Shown here one piece after another: positions 1-4,978 of a stretch of 7,007 nucleotides of DNA. The stretch is from an uncultured Chryseolinea sp. (lineage in GTDB: Bacteria; Bacteroidota; Bacteroidia; Cytophagales; Cyclobacteriaceae): positions 1 to 7,007 of the forward strand of contig CAMLER010000265.1 of NCBI GenBank assembly GCA_946478915.1, written 5' to 3'. The notes below the pieces were generated by a model. It was not told the origin of the DNA. It saw only the letters and a list, made by a program, of their open reading frames with translations, and did no database searches. The first letter of the stretch is position 1; each line of letters opens with the position of its first letter. The position numbers and the translations under genes were made by a program.

Positions 1-402
1 AAAAACGCGGGATTTCTTTCCACCTGAAAGTTTGAGGGCAGTCTTTAATAATTCTTCAAATTCTTTTTCATACAGTTCGGCACTCTTACCCTGATAGAAA
101 TTATTTACCCCGATCAGAAGAGAAACGAGTGTATATTCAGTTTTTATCTTCGCATGCTTAATTGCTCCAGCAAGATTATCTGTTCGCCAGCCCGTTGTTG
201 CAATTATTTTTGATTCTACGCAATCCAGTCCGCGGGTACTCAATGAATCAAAAAGCTGAACTGGCCATCGCTCCGCCGCAGTGACACTTTCACCGATGGT
301 ATACGAATCACCCAACGCCAGAAATTTCACATTGTCTTCGATTATCAATTGTGCCATTGCCGTTGAGGTGACCAAAAGTAGGAGAGGAATTAAGGCTCTC
401 AT
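1..402 (-). CDS. SGNH/GDSL-family hydrolase, N-terminal part (cut by window edge)
   Basis: Open from an ATG at 402 to the window edge, giving 134 codons with no stop; the C-terminal part, which should carry the catalytic Asp/His block, is outside. Residues 1-17 form a signal peptide (hydrophobic LIPLLLLV core, AMA before Gln18), so the product is exported to the periplasm or surface. LGDSYTIG at residues 30-37 is the GDS(L) block with nucleophile Ser33; Gly71 in TTGWRTDNL fits block II; GVNN at 98-101 fits block III (GxND), with Asn100 as the oxyanion residue and Asn101 in place of the usual Asp. The family hydrolyses ester bonds in lipids, acylated sugars or other esters; the substrate cannot be told from this. 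It lies 108 bp downstream of the MFS gene on the same strand, but a probable terminator separates them. Family call is secure, substrate unknown. Confidence 0.88.
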   Translation of the reverse strand, partial: MRALIPLLLLVTSTAMAQLIIEDNVKFLALGDSYTIGESVTAAERWPVQLFDSLSTRGLDCVESKIIATTGWRTDNLAGAIKHAKIKTEYTLVSLLIGVNNFYQGKSAELYEKEFEELLKTALKLSGGKKSRVF

Positions 403-451
403 AATAAATTCAAACAGATATTCAATTTTTTTGTTGACGTCTTCCTAAAAG

Positions 452-479
452 CCAAAAGGATGGGATCCCATCCTTTTGG
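452..479 (-). terminator. Perfect 28-bp palindrome, probable terminator of the MFS gene
   Basis: Every base of this 28-nt block pairs with its partner: 12-bp arms (CCAAAAGGATGG and its complement) around a GATC centre. It lies 31 bp beyond the MFS stop codon. Read on the minus strand, the hairpin ends in TTTTGG and is followed by CTTTTAGG, a modest U-rich run, consistent with intrinsic termination. Because it is palindromic it could also fold in the opposite transcript, but no gene reads into it from the left. A dimeric protein-binding site upstream of the hydrolase gene is a less likely alternative. Confidence 0.65.
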
Positions 480-510
480 TATTGTAAATAGTTACCCTTT
501 GGTGGTAATT

Positions 511-1731
511 CTAATGAGGTTGCGACGCCGTTTTTCTGCTCCGTACCCAGAATAATAAGATTGTAAACAGCACAATCAATATTACGGGAAAGACAATCAT
601 ACGCTGTAGCGTTGCTTGTCCTGCTGCAAGCTCCAATGCATCGCCCTGTAATCCAGTGGCTGCAGCCTCGGCACCTGCTTTGTCTATCCAGCCTCCGATA
701 ATTGGTTGCCAGATCGCTGTAGAAAGCATACCAAACGCACCCACGACCGACATACCAATAGCACCGCTCATAGGTATTTTTTCCGCCGTAAAACCAATCA
801 TGTTAGGCCAGAAATAACAAACGCCTGTCGCGAAGATAATCGCAGCGACATAAGCCATTGCTCCGGTCTGCGTACTGAATAAAAATATCCCAATGGTTGT
901 CAATACTGCTGACCCCAGGAGTACACCCGTCTGATCAAACTTGTGAACAAACTCGCCGCCGAAATAACGTCCGACCGCCATCAAGCCTGTGATCAGAGCA
1001 AGAATAACCATTGGTTCTGCGCCGCTCTTTGCCAACACAAGTTGTGCCCACTGTGTAGGACCGAATTCAGAAATCGCGGTAAGGGTCATACATGCGCACA
1101 TGAAAAGGAATAGGGGAGTGATCATTGCTTTTAGATTAGCCTTCAGCGAGTCCACTTCGATATTCTTACCTTCAGGGAATACTTGCCCCCAGAACAGGTA
1201 AGCATAAATAAGTGTAGGGATCATGATCACCCAGATCTGCGCCTGCCATCCGAGCTCCATTTCCGTCATGAAATAGGAAATCAAGCTACCAATAACGATA
1301 CCTCCCGGAAACCACATGTGAAATCTGTTCATCAATGTGTTCATCAGCTTTCCTGTGTATGCTGTAGCAATCATTGGGTTACACGCAGCTTCTGTACATC
1401 CGTTACCAAGTCCAATAAACAGCGTTGAAATTAAGAGGCCCGTATATCCACCAGCGTAGATGGTCATAAGAATACCAAGGGTGTGTGCAAAGAATGCAAA
1501 GATCATGATCTTCTTCGGTCCCAGTGTCCCGTAGAAAATTCCACCCAGTACCATCGATATTGGGAACCCTAGAAAAAACATCTGGTTGATAAATCCCAGT
1601 TGTGTAGCTGTTAGGTTGAAGTCTGTAGCTAATTGTGGTAGAATACCAGCTCTTATACTGAAAGAGAAGGCTGTCGTAATTAGCGCAAAGCAGCTGCCGT
1701 AGAAAAGTCTTTTGGGATTGTGCTCGTTCAT
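511..1731 (-). CDS. MFS transporter, 12 TM, probably sugar-type
   Basis: 406-residue polytopic inner-membrane protein of normal MFS length, with about twelve hydrophobic helices in two halves separated by a hydrophilic loop near residues 187-203 (FPEGKNIEVDSLKANLK). The loop after the second helix, GGIFYGTLGPKKIM (63-76), is a degenerate form of MFS motif A in which the usual Asp is missing. GLGNGCTEAACNP (107-119) in the fourth helix region resembles the E/NP-containing segment seen in fucose/glucose-type (FHS-like) permeases, so a sugar or related polar solute driven by H+ or Na+ is a reasonable guess. There is no catabolic gene nearby to name the substrate. The start at 1731 is the first Met, directly before the first hydrophobic segment; its leader is A-rich with no Shine-Dalgarno, as is usual in Bacteroidota. 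Family certain, substrate inferred. Confidence 0.85.
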   Translation of the reverse strand: MNEHNPKRLFYGSCFALITTAFSFSIRAGILPQLATDFNLTATQLGFINQMFFLGFPISMVLGGIFYGTLGPKKIMIFAFFAHTLGILMTIYAGGYTGLLISTLFIGLGNGCTEAACNPMIATAYTGKLMNTLMNRFHMWFPGGIVIGSLISYFMTEMELGWQAQIWVIMIPTLIYAYLFWGQVFPEGKNIEVDSLKANLKAMITPLFLFMCACMTLTAISEFGPTQWAQLVLAKSGAEPMVILALITGLMAVGRYFGGEFVHKFDQTGVLLGSAVLTTIGIFLFSTQTGAMAYVAAIIFATGVCYFWPNMIGFTAEKIPMSGAIGMSVVGAFGMLSTAIWQPIIGGWIDKAGAEAAATGLQGDALELAAGQATLQRMIVFPVILIVLFTILLFWVRSRKTASQPH

Positions 1732-2049
1732 TTTATTGTCTGGTTTGGTTTAGTTCTCTAAAATACTTAGCGATGGATAGGCGCCTGAGCTATCCGAAAG
1801 GCAACGGCTGGCTCTCAATCGCAACCCTACATCTTCCATACTTTCGTTAAGATGCGTCTAAAAAGAAAAATCTGCAACATGTCTTGTAGGGAAATGTGAA
1901 TTAGAAAAATTCAGACAGCACAACGAGGGCGCTCGCAACGGGTCACTTTATTGTTGAAAGTTTTGAACCTTAAGCCTTTACACTTGTTGCTCTTTCATCG
2001 AAATCTTGTATCTTAATTCTCAGACTTAACAACCTAAAATTATTTCTAT
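1732..2049. other. Divergent intergenic region between MFS and metallopeptidase genes
   Basis: 318 bp with no credible ORF on either strand. It should contain both divergent promoters. For the minus-strand MFS gene only a weak -7 box is visible (TATTTTAG on the minus strand at 1758-1765, one mismatch to TAnnTTTG) without a matching -33 element. A 6-bp inverted repeat, GGATAG at 1775-1780 and CTATCC at 1790-1795 with a 9-nt gap, sits upstream of that box and could be an operator or a leader hairpin. A second, weaker pair is CCCTACA at 1825-1831 and TGTAGGG at 1885-1891. The region does not match a riboswitch class that I can recognise. Confidence 0.5.
1987..2016 (+). promoter_or_regulatory. 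Candidate promoter of the metallopeptidase gene
   Basis: TTG at 1987-1989, a 19-nt spacer, then TATCTTAA at 2009-2016. This fits the Bacteroidetes primary sigma pattern in the -33 box and spacing, but only the TAnnTT half of the -7 box. Transcription would start near 2022, giving a leader of about 28 nt, similar to the other promoters in this window. Confidence 0.4.
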
Positions 2050-2901
2050 ATGCGCTGGATGGGCCGAAGACAAAGTGGAAATGTTGATGATCGTCGCGGT
2101 ATGGGCGGCGGAGGCAAAGTAGCTATTGGCGGAGGTGCCGGAATTATCATTGTGATAATAGCTTTGCTGATGGGGGAGAACCCGTTGAATTATATCAATG
2201 TTGGAGGCGGCTCGCAAGCCTATGAACAACAGCAACCGAGGTCTGAAGCGGAGAATCAGCAAGCTGAATTCGTAAAGGTAGTGTTGCAGGATACGGAAGA
2301 TGTCTGGAATAAACTTTTTCAAGAACAAGGGTCCGATTACCAGGAACCTGTACTTGTCCTTTTTACCGGAGCCGATCAATCTGCGTGTGGAATGGCGGAT
2401 GCCGCGATGGGACCATTTTATTGTCCATTGGATTCAAAAGTCTATATCGACCTCAGTTTTTACGATGACTTGAAATCGCGCTTCGGCGCTCCCGGGGACT
2501 TCGCGATGGCTTATGTGATCGCCCATGAAGTGGGCCATCATGTGCAACATTTGTTGGGGATAACAGATCGTGTGCACAGTCAACGCGATCGGCTGAGTCA
2601 GGAAGAAAACAATAGACTGTCAGTTAAACTCGAGTTGCAAGCAGATTTCCTTGCCGGCGTTTGGGCACATCATGCGGATCAATTAAATAATATTCTAGAG
2701 CCTGGCGATATTGAGGAAGCACTTGGGGCTGCAAACGCCATTGGCGACGACCGACTTCAAAAGCAATCTCAAGGCCGTGTGGTGCCTGATGCATTTACCC
2801 ATGGTACTTCCGAGCAAAGGATGTTTTGGTTCAAGAAAGGATATGAGACCGGTGATCTGGGTCAGGGGGATACGTTTAGTCAGGTCTCCCTGGGACGTTA
2901 A
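2050..2901 (+). CDS. ypfJ: Neutral zinc metallopeptidase, YpfJ family
   Basis: 283 residues, close to the usual length of the YpfJ/KPN_02809 zinc peptidase family (Pfam Zn_peptidase). A Gly-rich basic N terminus (1-30) is followed by one membrane anchor (about 25-41, AIGGGAGIIIVIIALLM), placing the catalytic domain in the periplasm. The gluzincin-like active site is clear: HEVGHH at 159-164 with ligands His159 and His163 and catalytic Glu160, and a downstream ELQAD (195-199) supplying the likely third ligand and completing the helix pair. Cys113 and Cys125 (SACG...YC) are at the positions of the conserved cysteine pair of the family. The C-terminal HGTSEQRMFWFKKGYETGD (251-269) is also family-typical. 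The physiological substrate is unknown. It is a single-gene unit whose last codon (CGT) and stop (TAA) lie inside the first unit of a heptamer repeat array. Family and active site are secure. Confidence 0.92.
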   Translation: MRWMGRRQSGNVDDRRGMGGGGKVAIGGGAGIIIVIIALLMGENPLNYINVGGGSQAYEQQQPRSEAENQQAEFVKVVLQDTEDVWNKLFQEQGSDYQEPVLVLFTGADQSACGMADAAMGPFYCPLDSKVYIDLSFYDDLKSRFGAPGDFAMAYVIAHEVGHHVQHLLGITDRVHSQRDRLSQEENNRLSVKLELQADFLAGVWAHHADQLNNILEPGDIEEALGAANAIGDDRLQKQSQGRVVPDAFTHGTSEQRMFWFKKGYETGDLGQGDTFSQVSLGR

Positions 2902-2952
2902 GCGTTATCCGTTATCCGTTACACGTTAATAGTTAATAGTTAATAGTTAATA
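2897..2952 (+). repeat. Heptamer tandem array GTTAxxx after ypfJ (8 units)
   Basis: Eight contiguous 7-bp units in perfect phase: GTTAAGC, GTTATCC twice, GTTACAC, then GTTAATA four times, ending at GTTCGCT. The first unit holds the TAA stop of ypfJ (2899-2901). Every unit begins GTTA in the sense strand of ypfJ. The internal change of unit type, with identical units side by side, suggests growth by slippage. Confidence 0.92.
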
Positions 2953-3018
2953 GTTCGCTCGATGTGAGATTGCAGTAAACTTGAAACTGCGCTAAAGTTT
3001 TTCTTCCGGATGTCCTTT

Positions 3019-3065
3019 AACCTCAAACCTCAAACCTCAAACTTCAAACTTCAAACCTCAAACCC
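3019..3065. repeat. Heptamer tandem array AACYTCA (6 units plus partial)
   Basis: Units at 3019, 3026 and 3033 (AACCTCA), 3040 and 3047 (AACTTCA), and 3054 (AACCTCA), followed by a partial AACCC. Read on the minus strand the units are GTTTGAG or GTTTGAA, so they share the leading GTT with the other heptamers here. The array ends two bases before the -33 box of the small ORF promoter. Confidence 0.92.
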
Positions 3066-3066
3066 G

Positions 3067-3097
3067 TTTCACAAATTCCTTTTATAAACTAACTTTG
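3067..3097 (+). promoter_or_regulatory. Promoter of the 33-codon ORF
   Basis: TTTC at 3067-3070 (one mismatch to TTTG), a 19-nt spacer and a perfect TAACTTTG at 3090-3097. Transcription would start near 3104, about 30 nt before the ATG at 3135. The leader contains GGAAGGA at 3103-3109, which is too far from the ATG to be a normal ribosome binding site. Confidence 0.65.
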
Positions 3098-3134
3098 AAA
3101 ACGGAAGGATTAACCAACACTAAAGAACACAACC

Positions 3135-3236
3135 ATGGCAAAGTCACACGATCAAAAAAAAGAAGCCAAGAAACCGGCTGCAAAAACCTTAAAAGAAAAA
3201 CGCGCTGAGAAGCGCGCGAAGAAAGGACAGAAATAG
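3135..3236 (+). CDS. Small highly basic Lys/Ala-rich protein, 33 aa, unknown function
   Basis: ATG at 3135 to TAG at 3234-3236. The 33 residues include 12 Lys, 2 Arg and 6 Ala against 4 acidic residues, a net charge near +10, with no hydrophobic segment; it is probably soluble and disordered or helical, and could bind nucleic acid or ribosomes, but no family is recognised. Support for it being real is a good Bacteroidetes promoter about 30 nt upstream and a start context in an A-rich leader. Its DNA holds a stable-looking hairpin, CGCGCT-GAGA-AGCGCG (3201-3216), with a GNRA-type tetraloop, so an RNA role cannot be excluded. The last base of the stop codon is the first G of a GTTATCC array. 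Similar short Lys-rich ORFs are, as far as I recall, often annotated as hypothetical in Bacteroidota. Moderate confidence that it is translated. Confidence 0.6.
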   Translation: MAKSHDQKKEAKKPAAKTLKEKRAEKRAKKGQK

Positions 3237-3256
3237 TTATCCGTTATCCGTTATCC
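3236..3256 (+). repeat. Heptamer array GTTATCC x3 after the small ORF
   Basis: Three identical GTTATCC units. The first G is also the last base of the small ORF's TAG stop. The block CGTTATCCGTTATCCGT at 3242-3258 is identical to 2903-2919 and is the reverse complement of 3350-3366. Confidence 0.92.
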
Positions 3257-3338
3257 GTGTCTGATATCTACTTGCGTACGCTGAATTAAGTTTACCGGCT
3301 CCTGAGAGATTCGGTATTTTTGATCGTTGCACTCAAGT

Positions 3339-3393
3339 GGATAACCGAAACGGATAACGGATAACGATTAACGATTAACAGATAACGATTAAC
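3339..3393 (-). repeat. Heptamer array after the DUF2911 gene (about 8 units)
   Basis: Read on the minus strand, the sense strand of the DUF2911 gene, the units are GTTAATC, GTTATCT, GTTAATC, GTTAATC, GTTATCC, GTTATCC, a 6-nt GTTTCG and GTTATCC. The first unit (3387-3393) contains the TAA stop of the gene (3389-3391). The array is inverted relative to the one at 3236-3256, and a 17-bp perfect arm of each could pair across a gap of about 91 nt between the two convergent genes, giving a long-range hairpin that might help termination in both directions. Confidence 0.92.
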
Positions 3394-4249
3394 GAAGTGA
3401 CTTCAGCAGTTCCTCATTCATCACCTGATAATCCCGATTGTTAGCGTCTTTCGCTGCCTTTAGTGAAGCATTCGCGCTGGCTGTTGCCGCAGCGTTGTCA
3501 CCCAGGGCTTTTTCTATTTTCGCCTTTTGATGCAGTACCCAGAAAGCGTTGGGATTTGCGTCAGCTGCCTTGGTCACCCACTCTTTTGCTTTCTTCAAAT
3601 CCTTGCCGTTCTCCAGATAATAAACCGCTGCCTGAAACAACGTGTTTGGATCTGCATTAGAAGCGGTGGTTGCAGATTCAATTGATTTCATAACCTGGGC
3701 ATCATAATCGACTGACATTGTAAATTTTACAGATGTGTTTTCCCAGGCTAACTGAATTTTTGCTGTTTTGCTGTCATCTGAAATATCGCCGATATTGAAG
3801 GTCAATGTTTCAACTTTCTCGCTAAGCTTCTGAGGTTTAACCTTAAATTTCGCAGCGTCCTTTGAAGCATCGTATCCATCGGTATTACCGCCCAGCTTTA
3901 CATCCTTGTAAAGTGAAACTGTCCATTCGTCGGCGCCTGGCCAGCTGAGGATGAGGTATTCTCCCTTGGGAATAGCAGTGCCTTCAACCTTCACATCTGT
4001 CGAGAACGTGATCTTGGTACCGCTGTTCGCTCCGGTCCTCCAAATCTTTCCATAGGGAACCAATGCGGACGCATCGTTGGTGAAAATCTTTCTCCCCTTT
4101 ACACGCGGCCTGAAATAATCAATTTTCACATCGGTAAGGCCAACAGTTGTCGAGACAGAACCTGGCGGGCTCGCTTGAGGCGTCTGAATTTGTGCCTCTG
4201 CAACAAACGTCAGAATGGCCAGGCTAACAATCAATAAACTTTTTTTCAT
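3389..4249 (-). CDS. Secreted DUF2911 domain protein with C-terminal TPR-like helices
   Basis: 286 residues from the ATG at 4249. This start places a signal peptide at the N terminus (MKKSLLIVSLAILTFVAEA, cleavage before Gln20). The frame stays open another 76 codons upstream, but that part lies antisense to the glycosylase gene and in the promoter region, so it is rejected. Residues about 23-170 form the DUF2911 domain, with family-typical DYFRPRVKGRKIF (44-56) and GKIWRTGAN (67-75) and a beta-rich body. Residues about 198-284 are helical and TPR-like (DPNTLFQAAVYYLENG, then KAKEWVTKAADANP), a usual arrangement for the longer members of this family in Bacteroidota. Function of DUF2911 is unknown; an envelope or periplasmic role follows only from secretion. 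The Arg286 codon and TAA stop are built from a heptamer repeat unit. Its promoter overlaps that of the divergent glycosylase gene. Confidence 0.9.
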   Translation of the reverse strand: MKKSLLIVSLAILTFVAEAQIQTPQASPPGSVSTTVGLTDVKIDYFRPRVKGRKIFTNDASALVPYGKIWRTGANSGTKITFSTDVKVEGTAIPKGEYLILSWPGADEWTVSLYKDVKLGGNTDGYDASKDAAKFKVKPQKLSEKVETLTFNIGDISDDSKTAKIQLAWENTSVKFTMSVDYDAQVMKSIESATTASNADPNTLFQAAVYYLENGKDLKKAKEWVTKAADANPNAFWVLHQKAKIEKALGDNAAATASANASLKAAKDANNRDYQVMNEELLKSLR

Positions 4250-4277
4250 TGGTGGTATGTTTAGATATTTAAGTTTG
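4248..4277 (+). promoter_or_regulatory. Promoter of the DNA glycosylase gene
   Basis: ATTG at 4248-4251 (TTG core 4249-4251), an 18-nt spacer and a perfect TAAGTTTG at 4270-4277. The predicted start of transcription, near 4284, falls inside the -7 box of the divergent DUF2911 promoter. The -33 box overlaps the DUF2911 start codon. Confidence 0.55.
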
Positions 4278-4281
4278 GGGT

Positions 4282-4289
4282 CAAAGTTA
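4282..4289 (-). promoter_or_regulatory. -7 box of the DUF2911 promoter
   Basis: On the minus strand this reads TAACTTTG, a perfect match to TAnnTTTG, about 33 nt before the ATG; transcription would start near 4275. No good -33 element is seen at 18-21 nt upstream (GTTA at the 19-nt position), so the promoter may be weak or need an activator. It faces the glycosylase -7 box across 4 nt. Confidence 0.5.
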
Positions 4290-4312
4290 AATAATCTTTT
4301 GACAGTATTAAC

Positions 4313-4317
4313 GGAGG
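4313..4317 (+). promoter_or_regulatory. Shine-Dalgarno GGAGG for the glycosylase gene
   Basis: GGAGG ends 4 nt before the ATG at 4322. This is the only gene in the window with a canonical site at close spacing; the others have A/T-rich leaders. It fixes the start codon. Confidence 0.6.
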
Positions 4318-4321
4318 AATA

Positions 4322-4912
4322 ATGAAGCTCACAGATAGCTTTTATCAACGGACGAACGTCGTAAAAATCGCACGTGAATTGATCGGGAAAGCGTTGTTCA
4401 CTAACATCAACGGTATAGTTACAGGTGGTATTATCGTGGAGACAGAAGCTTACTCCTGGAGGGAGCGAGGCTGCCATGCGTACAACTCGAAGAAGACACC
4501 GCGCAATTCAATCATGTTTGAAAAGGGTGGTTATGCATATGTCTATTTGTGCTATGGCATGCACTACCTTTTTAACATTGTTACGAATCGGGAAACAATT
4601 CCGGAGGCGGTTCTGATCAGGGCAATTGAGCCTCTTCGGGGAATGGATGAGATGTTGCTGAGGCGAGGCAAAATTCTTAACCCTTTTCATCTTACCTCCG
4701 GTCCTGGCAAATTGACCAAAGCTTTGGGCATTGACAGAAAGTTGAATGGAAAATATTTGCTTGATGACGAAGTTTGGGTCGAGGACGTTGGTAATCGCAT
4801 TCGAAGCACAGGAATTGAAGCGAGTCCTCGTATCGGAATTGATTACGCAGGAGAAGATGCCTTGCTGCCATGGAGATTTACCTTGAAAGAAAGTGATTGG
4901 TTGAGCAAGTGA
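4322..4912 (+). CDS. mpg: DNA-3-methyladenine glycosylase (AAG/MPG family)
   Basis: 196 residues, the normal length for bacterial members of the AAG/MPG family (Pfam Pur_DNA_glyco). It cuts the N-glycosidic bond of alkylated or deaminated purines (3-methyladenine, hypoxanthine and similar) to start base excision repair in the cytoplasm. The active site is intact by alignment to human AAG: VETEAY at 39-44 gives the catalytic general base Glu42 and base-stacking Tyr44; His52 follows; YVYLCYGMHYLFN (73-85) forms the intercalation/pocket strand with Asn85; and LIRAIEP (98-104) gives Arg100. TSGPGKLTKALGI (116-128) is another family hallmark. A GGAGG site 4 nt upstream fixes the start. It is divergent from DUF2911 with overlapping promoters, and the next gene has its own promoter starting 14 nt past its stop. 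No Ada-type regulator or other repair gene is seen nearby. Confidence 0.95.
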   Translation: MKLTDSFYQRTNVVKIARELIGKALFTNINGIVTGGIIVETEAYSWRERGCHAYNSKKTPRNSIMFEKGGYAYVYLCYGMHYLFNIVTNRETIPEAVLIRAIEPLRGMDEMLLRRGKILNPFHLTSGPGKLTKALGIDRKLNGKYLLDDEVWVEDVGNRIRSTGIEASPRIGIDYAGEDALLPWRFTLKESDWLSK

Positions 4913-4925
4913 AATGCTATGGAAA

Positions 4926-4955
4926 TTTGAGAAATGAAAGAGGAGAGTATATTTG
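4926..4955 (+). promoter_or_regulatory. Promoter of the PD40/OmpA gene
   Basis: TTTG at 4926-4929, an 18-nt spacer and TATATTTG at 4948-4955, both boxes perfect to the Bacteroidetes consensus. Transcription should begin near 4962, giving a leader of about 17 nt to the ATG at 4979. An in-frame ATG at 4934 lies between the two boxes and so cannot be on this transcript, which decides the start of the gene. Confidence 0.75.
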
Positions 4956-4978
4956 CAGGAGATTTTTTACTTTGCTCC

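Noticed and set aside
1775..1891. Possible riboswitch or small RNA in the MFS/ypfJ intergenic region (hairpins GGATAG/CTATCC and CCCTACA/TGTAGGG)
   Set aside because: The stems are short and I cannot match the region to a known aptamer consensus; too weak to call.
2026..2379. 117-codon minus-strand frame over the start of ypfJ
   Set aside because: It is antisense to a well-supported metallopeptidase, with no promoter, no family features and a composition dictated by the opposite strand.
2904..3393. CRISPR array as an explanation of the repeats
   Set aside because: The units are 7 bp, contiguous and without unique spacers; there are no 23-40-bp repeats and no cas genes.
3463..3660. Plus-strand 65-codon frame inside the DUF2911 gene
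   Set aside because: A shadow frame on the opposite strand of a real gene, with no supporting promoter or motif.
4250..4477. 76-codon upstream extension of the DUF2911 reading frame
   Set aside because: It overlaps the glycosylase gene in antisense, covers the promoter region, and would hide a clear signal peptide that starts at the ATG at 4249.
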